A stretch of 5,742 nucleotides of DNA from Anaerolineae bacterium (GCA_030612185.1 JAUWOI010000308.1:1-5742); one strand, 5' to 3'. Positions 1-5,742 are shown, numbered from the stretch's first letter. Made by a program: numbers and translations. Notes: generated from the sequence alone by a model not told the origin.

Positions 1-2
1 AT

Positions 3-2888
3 ATGGCGCTTCACATTTCACGGTTCACGCTTCGCTCTTCACGCTTCAGGCCTGATAAGCCATTGTTCATTGCCTCATTATTCATTGTCTCATTGTTAAT
101 TGGGGTTTTACTCTCAGCCTGGTACTGGGTCCCCGCCTTGCCCGCCCTGGGCGAGACCGGCTACGTCCAACTGACCGCCCAGACTACCGGCTACTTCTTC
201 TACGGTAACCACTTCCGCGGAGGCGACCTGGTGCAACCAAAGATCGTCTTCGACTATGCCATCACGCTCAATGACCCACCGCCCTTCGTGATGGGATTGG
301 TACAGGCGGCGCTGGCACTTGCTGGCGTGCTTGTCGTCATCGTCGGATGGGCACGTTCGCGATTCGCCATTCGCCATTTGCCATTTGCGATTCTCGGCCT
401 GGCCTTCAGTACCTGGCTCATCACCCCTCTCTCCCGTCCGCTGTGGAACCACCTGCCGCTGCTGGCGATGGTACAGTTCCCCTGGCGCTTTCTCTCGGTC
501 CAGGCACTCTTCACCGCGCTGTTCACCGGCGCGCTGGTTGCCCCCCTCCGCCGCCGGGGATGGGCCATCGCCGCCGCTCTGACAGGCATCCTGGCCGTGG
601 TGGAACTGGCCGGCTTGCGTCTCGAATACCTGCCCATCACCGCCGAGGAAGTCACCGTCGAGCGGCTACAATTGTACGAACTTTTCACCGGCAACATTGG
701 CTCAACCATCCGCCACGAGTACCTGCCCCGCTGGGTGGTGCCGCGTCCATACACCGGCCCAGCCATCTTCAACCCCGATGCCCTTCCGCAGGCTATTCCG
801 CTCAACGGAGAACTAGTGGACGTGGAGGAGACCACGCACGAGCCGATACACCGTGTCTGGACAGTGGAAACCGGTGCTGGCGGCGCGGAGGTGGCCTTCC
901 CACTCTACTACTGGCCCGGCTGGCGGGCGACGGTGGACGGCGTACCCGCCGAGGTAAAGCCCGCGCCCGACTCGGGCTACCTCACTCTGACTGTCCCTGC
1001 CGGACGACACGTGGTCGTAATGTGGCTGGGTCGCACGCTGCTGCGTGCCATCGCCGAAGGAATTTCATTGGCTACCGCGTTGCTGTTGCTGTGCTTTCAG
1101 ATTTCAAATTGCAAATTGCAGATTGCAAACCTCAAGTCTCAAGTCTCGAATCGTTCATTTGCCATTTGTCATTTGTCATTTGCCATTTCCCTCGCGCTGC
1201 TGGTCGCTTTCAGCCCTCGCATCACCGCCACCAACGGCTCCGACCTGACGATGGACTTCGAGGACATGCCATACTTGCACCATAACCCCGGCGGTGTGGA
1301 CTTCGACTGGTGGCAAATGACCGGCTACCACTACAGCACCGACCGGCTTGCCCCTGGGGACACGCTGCACGTGACACTCGACTGGGAGGCACGGCAAGGA
1401 GGGAGCAGCGCGACGCTGCTCCTGGTCTCGCCGGCAGCGGTTCGCCAGCATGAACTCCCCGCAGTGGCAGCAGTCACCGCTCAATTGCAGCCGGACACCC
1501 CATTACCCACCGTCCCTTGGCCGGGCAGCACAGTGCTTGAACTGCACATCCCTCAAGACGTGACTCCGGGCCTGCACCTTATCCGCCTGGAGGGAGAAGA
1601 CGAAAGCGCAGGGTCGGCCTACCTGCGGCCGGTGTGGGTGAGCGAAGATGAAATGGCTGCAGGACAACCTGCTGGTAGCCTATCTATGAACAGCGACGAT
1701 GGCGCACTGTGGCTACACGCCGCCGAGGCCACACAGATCGCGCCTGATCGGCTCGATTTACGGCTCGATTGGTCCGCCGCCAGACCTGTCGCCGCCAACT
1801 ACGGGCTCAATCTGCAACTTACCGACCCGGCTGGCAATGAGTGGGGGCGGCTGGACATCCAACCCGGCTACGGCTTCCTGCCCACCGGCCTATGGCCGCC
1901 AGGCCACCTCATCCACGACCGTTACACCCTCCCACTCCCGGCAGGCATCCCGCCCGGTGACGGCTACACCCTCACCGCGAGCCTTTACCGCGTGATGACC
2001 TGGGAGAGCGTGGGGGAGTTCACCTTGCCCATCTCTCTGGGTCAGGCCACCATGCGTCCCGACGCGCGGATCATCGCTCACTTTGGGCATGAACTGGCAC
2101 TGAGCCGGCTGAAGTCGCCGGAGCATGTGCAACAGGGGGAGACGCTGCACCTGACGGCGTATTGGCTGGCCGTGGAGCAGCCTTCAAAGGACTACGTCGC
2201 CGAGTGGTGGTTGGAGACGATTGAAGACTCGTTATTCGTAATTCGTGATTCGTCATTCGCAACGTTGGCCCCCGGCTCCCCGCCGACCACATGGCCCGTC
2301 GGAGCATGGGTCGCCGGCCGTGCTGCGCTGGCCATCCCGCCCACTGCCCCACCCGGCGACTACACCCTCTCGCTCACGCTGCGCGATCCTACCAGCAGCG
2401 CGGTGCTGGGCACCTACACACTCCCAAAGCCGGTGCGCGTGCGGGAGCGCGAGCGGGTCTGGGAACTGCCGCCGATGCAGCGGGAAGTTGGCGCCCGCTT
2501 TGGTGAGATGATCGAACTGGCGGGATACGACCTGAAACGAGAGGGGGAGGCGCTGCACCTGACGCTCCACTGGCGAGCGCTGGCCGTCCCAGACGGACAC
2601 TACATGCTCTTCGTCCACCTGGCTGACCCGACCACCGGCCATCCCGTAGCACAGGTGGATACGATGCCCCGGAGGTTCACCTATCCTACCGGACTGTGGG
2701 CTCCGGGTGAAGTCATCTCCGACGAGGTGTTACTCTCACTGGAGGGGGTGCCGGGCGGGCGGTACGACCTGGCTATCGGCTGGTACGAGCCCGGCGAGAC
2801 GAGCCAGCGCCTCCCGGCAACCGACAAGGCAGGCGACCGGCTGCCCGATGGCCGCCTGATCCTCCCCGATGGCATCACGCTGCCCTGA
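3..2888 (+). CDS. Large polytopic membrane protein, YfhO-like, with four C-terminal beta-sandwich repeats (5' partial)
   Basis: Codons are open from the window edge, and the ATG at 3 is probably internal: the protein enters in the middle of a multi-helix membrane domain. Likely membrane segments are residues 21-43, 97-116, 121-141, 163-182, 187-205, 349-365 and 394-403. SAWYWVPAL (38-46), a GSTIRHEYLPRWV-type motif (233-245) and YYWPGWRATVDG (302-313) match the C-terminal half of YfhO-like and PTPS-related membrane proteins common in Chloroflexi. In these the PGW..tvDG module is a small exoplasmic beta domain followed by a helix. Residues 440-961 form four exoplasmic beta-sandwich repeats. 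Family members usually have several more N-terminal helices, so perhaps 300-400 residues are missing (inference). It may be involved in transfer or handling of lipid-linked glycans, but no catalytic residue is visible here and the substrate is unknown. Five short-unit DNA arrays lie in frame inside the gene. The stop at 2886-2888 faces a convergent operon. Confidence 0.85.
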   Translation: MALHISRFTLRSSRFRPDKPLFIASLFIVSLLIGVLLSAWYWVPALPALGETGYVQLTAQTTGYFFYGNHFRGGDLVQPKIVFDYAITLNDPPPFVMGLVQAALALAGVLVVIVGWARSRFAIRHLPFAILGLAFSTWLITPLSRPLWNHLPLLAMVQFPWRFLSVQALFTALFTGALVAPLRRRGWAIAAALTGILAVVELAGLRLEYLPITAEEVTVERLQLYELFTGNIGSTIRHEYLPRWVVPRPYTGPAIFNPDALPQAIPLNGELVDVEETTHEPIHRVWTVETGAGGAEVAFPLYYWPGWRATVDGVPAEVKPAPDSGYLTLTVPAGRHVVVMWLGRTLLRAIAEGISLATALLLLCFQISNCKLQIANLKSQVSNRSFAICHLSFAISLALLVAFSPRITATNGSDLTMDFEDMPYLHHNPGGVDFDWWQMTGYHYSTDRLAPGDTLHVTLDWEARQGGSSATLLLVSPAAVRQHELPAVAAVTAQLQPDTPLPTVPWPGSTVLELHIPQDVTPGLHLIRLEGEDESAGSAYLRPVWVSEDEMAAGQPAGSLSMNSDDGALWLHAAEATQIAPDRLDLRLDWSAARPVAANYGLNLQLTDPAGNEWGRLDIQPGYGFLPTGLWPPGHLIHDRYTLPLPAGIPPGDGYTLTASLYRVMTWESVGEFTLPISLGQATMRPDARIIAHFGHELALSRLKSPEHVQQGETLHLTAYWLAVEQPSKDYVAEWWLETIEDSLFVIRDSSFATLAPGSPPTTWPVGAWVAGRAALAIPPTAPPGDYTLSLTLRDPTSSAVLGTYTLPKPVRVRERERVWELPPMQREVGARFGEMIELAGYDLKREGEALHLTLHWRALAVPDGHYMLFVHLADPTTGHPVAQVDTMPRRFTYPTGLWAPGEVISDEVLLSLEGVPGGRYDLAIGWYEPGETSQRLPATDKAGDRLPDGRLILPDGITLP
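9..50 (+). repeat. Heptamer array, unit NTTCACG, six copies
   Basis: Six contiguous 7-bp units in perfect register with consensus NTTCACG; the fourth unit (CTTCGCT) is the most diverged. Total length is 42 bp, exactly 14 codons. It encodes the basic, hydrophilic ISRFTLRSSRFR stretch just before a membrane helix, where a short cytoplasmic or exoplasmic loop would be expected. Confidence 0.8.
61..105 (+). repeat. 15-bp tandem repeat, three copies, encoding a membrane helix
   Basis: Three consecutive 15-bp units, each made of two CATTG-like half-units spaced 7 and 8 bp apart (61-75, 76-90, 91-105). Because 15 bp is five codons, the protein shows a pentapeptide period (P/S)LFIA, SLFIV, SLLIG. 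These residues form the first half of the first visible membrane segment (residues 20-34). Confidence 0.75.
354..395 (+). repeat. Heptamer array, unit SATTYGC, six copies
   Basis: Six 7-bp units in unbroken register with consensus (C/G)ATT(C/T)GC; the end units CGTTCGC and GATTCTC are more diverged. Total length is 42 bp, 14 codons. It encodes RSRFAIRHLPFAIL, which joins the second and third visible membrane segments and supplies the start of the third. Confidence 0.8.
1095..1192 (+). repeat. Compound heptamer array, 14 units in one 7-bp register
   Basis: Fourteen 7-bp units run without a register break. They fall into three sub-blocks: TTKCARA-type units (1095-1129), TCTCAAG-type units (1130-1150) and TTTGYCA-type units (1151-1192). 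The array encodes residues about 365-397, a polar stretch and the beginning of the last membrane segment, between the YfhO-like module and the beta-sandwich repeats. It is visibly AT-richer than the flanking coding sequence. Confidence 0.8.
1321..2885 (+). other. Four tandem beta-sandwich (Ig-like/jelly-roll-like) domains in the membrane protein C-terminus
   Basis: After the last membrane segment the protein carries four diverged copies of one pattern: a G(E/D)TLHLTLxW strand, then a (Y/P)TGLWxPGxxxxD turn, then a PPGxYxLxxxLY strand pair. Approximate residues are 440-547, 569-680, 696-815 and 835-955. Copies two and four are clearest, with LPTGLWPPGHLIHD (about 626-639) and YPTGLWAPGEVISDE (about 894-908). 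Copy one keeps the LAPGDTLHVTLDWEA strand, and copy three is interrupted by a heptamer array. I recall this kind of repeat from Chloroflexi surface membrane proteins, but have no firm family name for it. The domains are probably outside the cytoplasmic membrane, where they could bind glycan or protein; that role is inference. Confidence 0.65.
2226..2260 (+). repeat. Heptamer array, unit NATTCGT, five copies
   Basis: Five 7-bp units with consensus NATTCGT; the first is GACTCGT and the last CATTCGC. A weaker sixth unit, GATTGAA, may precede it at 2219-2225. It encodes EDSLFVIRDSSFAT in a loop of the third beta-sandwich repeat. The other two forward frames contain TAA (2239-2241) and TGA (2246-2248), so the gene uses the only open forward frame across the array. 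Confidence 0.75.
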
Positions 2889-2905
2889 CGCGCACTCTGA
2901 TGAAC

Positions 2906-4321
2906 TCAGTATGCGTTCGGCGACTTGAAAAAGTTGAAGAACGTGCGGATCAGGATCTTGACGTCCAGAAGCAACGACCAATTCTCAATGTACCACAGGT
3001 CATACCTGGTCCGCTCGGCGATGGAGGTATCGCCTCGCAACCCGTTGACCTGCGCCCAGCCTGTAATACCAGCCCTCTCCCAGTGGCGCTCCATATAGCG
3101 CGGGATAGAGCGGCGGAACTGGCTGACGTAGACGGGGCGCTCCGGCCGTGGCCCCACCAGGCTCATCTCCCCCAGCAGCACGTTGATCAATTGGGGCAAT
3201 TCATCTACATTGATGCGACGTATAATGCGTCCCAGCCGCGTGACGCGGGGATCATCCTCTACCGTCCAGCCAGGGCCGCGGACCTCCGCATCCTGCCGCA
3301 TAGAGCGAAACTTCAGCATCTGGAAAAGCCGGGCGTCGAGCCCCATCCGCTCCTGAGCGTAGAACGCCGGGCCGCGCGAGTCCAGTTTGACCAAGAGCGC
3401 CATCAGCATCATCAGCGGTGAGATGAGGATCAGCCCGCAGGCCGCCCCAACGATGTCCATAGTCCGCTTGGCTACACGCCGCCAGCCGCGCAGTCCGATA
3501 TCGCGTACGGTCAGCAAAGGCAGCCCTCCCAGTTCGCCGATGCTCACCTGGCTAGCCATGATCTGAAACACGTCGGGGAAAACCTTGATCGTCACCTTGC
3601 CCCGCTCACATTCCGACAGCAGCATCAGAATCTCCTGATGCGTCGCCTCCGGCAGGGCGATGATGACCTCGTCAACCCGATGCTCGTCAATGATGGGCGC
3701 CAGGTTCCCGGCGTGACCAAGAACCTGTGCGCCCAATGGAACCTCGTTCGAGCCATTGGTGACAACAAAGCCGGTCACTTCGTACCCCAGGCCAGGGTTT
3801 GATTGGATTTTCTGGAAGATCATCCGCCCCACATCGCCGGCGCCGACGATGAGCACCCGGTCGCGCCCCCAGCCCTGCTCCCGTAGCCTGACACGGACCT
3901 GTGCGTGCACCACTCGACCGACGGTGACGAACACGATGGTGAGCCCCCAGCCATACAGGATCATCCCCCGCGAGTAGTCCAATCCCAGGGGGCTGCTTTT
4001 GAAAAGCAGTGAGGAGAGCGCCACCCCCACCAGTGTGCCCACCGTGGTGAATGCAAAAATGGAGTAAAACTCGTCAATGCGCGAAGGCATACGAGCCAGC
4101 CGGTACAGACGGGAGAAAGCGAACACCACCAGGATGGACACGACGTGCACCAGCACGATGCCGGAGTAGTCGGGGAAACTCCCCATGGCTTGAGCCTCGT
4201 CCGGCCAGGGAATCCGGCGACGCATCCAGTAGGCCAGCAAGAAAGACAGACTGGCCATCACTGCGTCGGTGAGGGCCAACGTGAGTACAAAGACCATCTG
4301 AGTTCGCGTTTTCGATTTCAT
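2906..4321 (-). CDS. Polyprenyl-phosphate glycosyl-1-phosphate transferase (WcaJ/WbaP-like, initiating enzyme)
   Basis: This is a 471-residue membrane enzyme of full usual length. It would transfer a sugar 1-phosphate, often glucose or galactose, from a nucleotide sugar to undecaprenyl phosphate, the first step of exopolysaccharide or O-antigen repeat-unit assembly at the cytoplasmic membrane. Four N-terminal membrane segments (about 9-33, 52-72, 86-107, 119-138) precede a CoA-binding-like Rossmann domain with VLIVGAGDVGRMIF (156-169). The C-terminal bacterial sugar transferase domain begins with a hydrophobic re-entrant/membrane helix (286-311). It contains KFRSM (337-341), NVDELPQLINVLLGEMSLVG (371-390), PRPERP (391-396) and GITGWAQVNGLRGD (418-431). 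The DE pair at 373-374 fits the catalytic Asp-Glu of this family. More common relatives read SLDELPQ; here it is NVDELPQ. The ATG overlaps the stop of the upstream glycosyltransferase gene as ATGA, indicating coupled translation. The exact sugar cannot be assigned. Confidence 0.94.
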   Translation of the reverse strand: MKSKTRTQMVFVLTLALTDAVMASLSFLLAYWMRRRIPWPDEAQAMGSFPDYSGIVLVHVVSILVVFAFSRLYRLARMPSRIDEFYSIFAFTTVGTLVGVALSSLLFKSSPLGLDYSRGMILYGWGLTIVFVTVGRVVHAQVRVRLREQGWGRDRVLIVGAGDVGRMIFQKIQSNPGLGYEVTGFVVTNGSNEVPLGAQVLGHAGNLAPIIDEHRVDEVIIALPEATHQEILMLLSECERGKVTIKVFPDVFQIMASQVSIGELGGLPLLTVRDIGLRGWRRVAKRTMDIVGAACGLILISPLMMLMALLVKLDSRGPAFYAQERMGLDARLFQMLKFRSMRQDAEVRGPGWTVEDDPRVTRLGRIIRRINVDELPQLINVLLGEMSLVGPRPERPVYVSQFRRSIPRYMERHWERAGITGWAQVNGLRGDTSIAERTRYDLWYIENWSLLLDVKILIRTFFNFFKSPNAY

Positions 4322-5241
4322 AGCGTCGCCTCCGGTCGTCGTCCGGTCGAGGTGAGGGCCAGCCGCAACTGTTCAGCCCCTTGTAGCAGTGAAATGGCGC
4401 TGGCGATGAGAGCGTGGAGCCACCAAGGGGTCTTAGCTGCGTAGTGCTTCCGGTAGAAGATGCCCATTGCACGATAAAACTCGATCTGAGCACGCGGGCT
4501 GTGACGGGTGGCTGCCCGTTTGACGTGCAACACCGTCACGGCCGGGTTATAGTAGACCTTCCAACCGGCCGTCTTGATGCGATAGGCCCAGTCCAGATCC
4601 TCGCCGTACATAAAGAACTGACCATCCATCAGGCCGACCTGGGCTATGGCCTCCGCCCGCACCAGCATAAACGCACCCACGACGGAATCCACCTCAGCGG
4701 CCTGATCGGGGTCGAGGTAGGTGAGATTGTAGCGGCCAAAGCGTCGGCTGCGGGGGAAGAGGCGCGAGAGACCCGCCAGCCGGTAGAAGGCAACCTCTGG
4801 CGTGGGGAACGAACGCCGGCAGGCCAGGTCGAGTGATCCGTCGAGCAGCACCAGTTTGGGTCCCGCGATGCCAGCGTCGGGGTGCTCGGCCATGAAGCCC
4901 AACATCCGTGCCAGCGCATCTGGCGGTAGTTCGGTGTCCGGGTTCAGGAGGAGCGCGAAGGCTGGTTGGTTAGTTAGTTGGTTGGTTGGTTGGTCGGTGA
5001 AGCCGAAGGCACGGAGGCCCTGGTTGTTGGCACTGGGGTAGCCGACGTTTTCCGTGTTGGAGATCAGATGCGCCTGAGGGAACTCGGCGGCGACCATCTC
5101 GGCGCTACCATCAGATGAGGCGTTGTCCACGACGCAGACTTCAAAGGTAAAATCACCCTGGCTAGCATAGACCGAGCGCAGACAGGTTCGCAGCAGATCA
5201 CGGGTGTTATAACTGGTGATGACAATTCCCAGATCGAGCAT
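4318..5241 (-). CDS. GT2 family glycosyltransferase (WbbL/rhamnosyltransferase-like)
   Basis: A 307-residue GT-A fold inverting glycosyltransferase of normal family length, expected to add a sugar from a nucleotide donor to a lipid-linked intermediate on the cytoplasmic side. Visible motifs are LGIVITSYNT (4-13), VVDNASSDGS (37-46, nucleotide binding), NTENVGYPSANNQG (62-75), NPDTELP (100-106, the DXD-equivalent metal site) and GEDLDWAYRIKTAGW (213-227, with the catalytic acid ED). A hydrophobic C-terminal stretch (273-295) may associate with the membrane. The ATG at 5241 is the only possible start: a TAG at 5266-5268 closes the frame eight codons upstream and no other start codon lies between. 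No good Shine-Dalgarno sequence precedes it. A 12-residue TDQPTNQLTNQP insert (82-93), encoded by a tetranucleotide array, sits in the loop before the metal-binding strand. Donor and acceptor cannot be assigned. Confidence 0.92.
   Translation of the reverse strand: MLDLGIVITSYNTRDLLRTCLRSVYASQGDFTFEVCVVDNASSDGSAEMVAAEFPQAHLISNTENVGYPSANNQGLRAFGFTDQPTNQLTNQPAFALLLNPDTELPPDALARMLGFMAEHPDAGIAGPKLVLLDGSLDLACRRSFPTPEVAFYRLAGLSRLFPRSRRFGRYNLTYLDPDQAAEVDSVVGAFMLVRAEAIAQVGLMDGQFFMYGEDLDWAYRIKTAGWKVYYNPAVTVLHVKRAATRHSPRAQIEFYRAMGIFYRKHYAAKTPWWLHALIASAISLLQGAEQLRLALTSTGRRPEATL
4329..4333 (-). promoter_or_regulatory. Shine-Dalgarno site for the phosphotransferase gene
   Basis: Minus-strand GGAGG lies 7 nt before the ATG at 4321, inside the last codons of the glycosyltransferase gene. 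This strong site and the ATGA overlap support the chosen start. Confidence 0.75.
4964..4999 (-). repeat. Tetranucleotide array, plus-strand unit GGTT, nine copies
   Basis: Nine 4-bp units in perfect register; five are exact GGTT, and the variants are AGTT (twice), GGTC and GGTG. The 36 bp equal 12 codons, giving Thr/Asn/Gln/Pro-rich residues 82-93 of the GT2 protein. It is the only array here with a 4-bp unit. Confidence 0.85.
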
Positions 5242-5291
5242 CGTTTTTGCAAAGGTAGAACAAGACTAACACACGCTTCCAATATCAAGCA

Positions 5292-5319
5292 CGTACTGCG
5301 TACTTCGTGTTGCATGCAG
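5292..5319. repeat. Intergenic heptamer array, unit CGTACTG, four degenerate copies
   Basis: Four 7-bp units in register: CGTACTG, CGTACTT, CGTGTTG and the more diverged CATGCAG. It lies in the spacer between the hydrolase and glycosyltransferase genes, within the predicted transcript leader. It resembles the intragenic arrays in period but not in unit sequence. Confidence 0.55.
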
Positions 5320-5343
5320 GTTTATCCGGCGTAGTGAGATAAC

Positions 5344-5372
5344 ATTCTAACACAAAGGAGCAGGTCGGTCAA
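5344..5372 (-). promoter_or_regulatory. Candidate sigma70-type promoter for the glycosyltransferase-phosphotransferase operon
   Basis: On the minus strand a TTGACC -35 box (5367-5372) is followed after 17 bp by TAGAAT (5344-5349), each one mismatch from consensus. A TG at 5351-5352 makes it an extended -10. Transcription would start near 5337, leaving a leader of roughly 95 nt that contains the intergenic heptamer array. The -35 box begins 8 bp after the stop codon of the upstream hydrolase gene. Confidence 0.55.
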
Positions 5373-5380
5373 ACAACGGC

Positions 5381-5742
5381 TCACTCAGGACACGACAGAT
5401 GGCACCCCACCCACGCCCCCATATCTGCCAGCACCCGCTCCTTGCCGACATCGTTGAAGACCTCGTGGTAGTAGCCCTCGTAGACCTGCCGCTCCTTATC
5501 GCTGAGCATCATATTCTCGTAGAAGACGCGGCTGCCCTCGGGCGGGGCCAGCCGGTCGGCGCCGCCGTGCACGATCAGGCACGGCACCCGCATCTCGGCG
5601 GCGTGCGCCTGCGTCCACTCGACGGCCCGGGCGAGTTCGGTGCCCAGGCGCGGTGTCCCCAGGCTATGCACCAGCGGATCGTTGACGTAAGCCTCGACGA
5701 CGGCCGGGGCGCGTGAGATGGCCGTGGCGTCCAGTTTGGTGT
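5381..5742 (-). CDS. Alpha/beta hydrolase, monoacylglycerol lipase / lysophospholipase-like (5' end outside window)
   Basis: The visible 119 residues are the C-terminal part of a serine hydrolase that normally has about 270-290 residues. The frame is open to the window edge, so the GTG codon at 5669-5671 is internal rather than a start. AYVNDPLVHS, then VPCLIVHGGADRLAPPEGS and YEGYYHEVFND, match the monoacylglycerol lipase/PldB family. The D of GGAD is the expected catalytic aspartate and the H of YYHE the expected catalytic histidine. The nucleophile serine (usually GHSMGG) would lie upstream, outside the window. The likely role is hydrolysis of monoacylglycerols or lysophospholipids in the cytoplasm or at the membrane. 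It is on the same strand as the polysaccharide genes, but 139 bp and a candidate promoter separate them, so co-regulation is doubtful. No terminator is visible after its stop. Confidence 0.9.
   Translation of the reverse strand, partial: TKLDATAISRAPAVVEAYVNDPLVHSLGTPRLGTELARAVEWTQAHAAEMRVPCLIVHGGADRLAPPEGSRVFYENMMLSDKERQVYEGYYHEVFNDVGKERVLADMGAWVGCHLSCPE

Noticed and set aside
3..5. ATG at position 3 as the true start of the membrane protein
   Set aside because: It lies beside a heptamer array in the middle of a membrane domain whose family normally has several preceding helices; the reading frame most likely continues upstream of the window.
1095..1192. CRISPR-like or insertion-sequence-derived repeat
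   Set aside because: Units are 7 bp and directly adjacent, without spacers, terminal inverted repeats or target duplications, and they lie in a coding frame.
347..1285. Overlapping 312-codon plus-strand open frame inside the membrane protein gene
   Set aside because: Its product is Arg/His/Pro-rich with no domain pattern, while the other frame gives clear membrane helices and YfhO-like motifs; it is a shadow of GC-rich coding DNA.
2895..2915. Possible bidirectional terminator hairpin CTGA/TCAG between the convergent genes
   Set aside because: The stem is only four base pairs with no adjacent T-run; too weak to call.
2900..3421. 173-codon plus-strand open frame opposite the phosphotransferase gene
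   Set aside because: It lies fully antisense to the conserved sugar transferase domain and has no recognisable features of its own.
5669..5671. GTG as the start of a 96-residue protein
   Set aside because: The upstream codons in the same frame read TKLDATAISRAPAVVEAY and match the lipase family, so the gene continues beyond the window edge.

Overview
The window looks like chromosomal DNA of an Anaerolineae-type Chloroflexi (Chloroflexota) bacterium, or a close uncultured relative. Three things suggest this: the high GC content; a giant membrane protein with a YfhO-like ending and repeated exoplasmic beta-sandwich domains; and several degenerate tandem arrays, mostly of 7-bp units, scattered inside genes and in the intergenic DNA. 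This assignment rests on recalled family resemblance, not on a search.

Layout. Positions 3-2888 (+) hold the C-terminal 961 codons of a large polytopic membrane protein whose N-terminal half lies outside the window. It has about seven visible membrane segments, a YfhO-like lumenal/exoplasmic module, then four related beta-sandwich repeats. Only 17 bp separate its stop from the stop of a convergent minus-strand operon. Read in its own direction, that operon is a GT2 family glycosyltransferase (5241-4318) followed by a polyprenyl-phosphate glycosyl-1-phosphate transferase of the WcaJ/WbaP type (4321-2906). The two overlap by 4 bp (ATGA) with a strong ribosome binding site, so they are probably translationally coupled. 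A 139-bp spacer (5242-5380) carries a good candidate sigma70-type promoter for the operon and a short heptamer array. Upstream on the same strand is the C-terminal third to half of a monoacylglycerol lipase-like alpha/beta hydrolase (5381-5742), cut by the window edge.

How the genes work together. The phosphotransferase would load the first sugar phosphate onto undecaprenyl phosphate, and the GT2 enzyme would add a later sugar, so the pair belongs to synthesis of a surface polysaccharide or glycoconjugate. The large membrane protein is a plausible envelope or glycan-related partner, but its substrate cannot be read from the sequence. The hydrolase looks like an unrelated housekeeping lipid enzyme.

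The most unusual signal is the set of short-unit arrays: five in the membrane protein gene, one in the GT2 gene and one in the spacer. Most units are exactly 7 bp; one array is 15 bp and one is 4 bp. They lie in reading frame, encode loop or membrane segments, and several have total lengths divisible by three. I saw no RNA genes, CRISPR array, insertion sequence or defence system.
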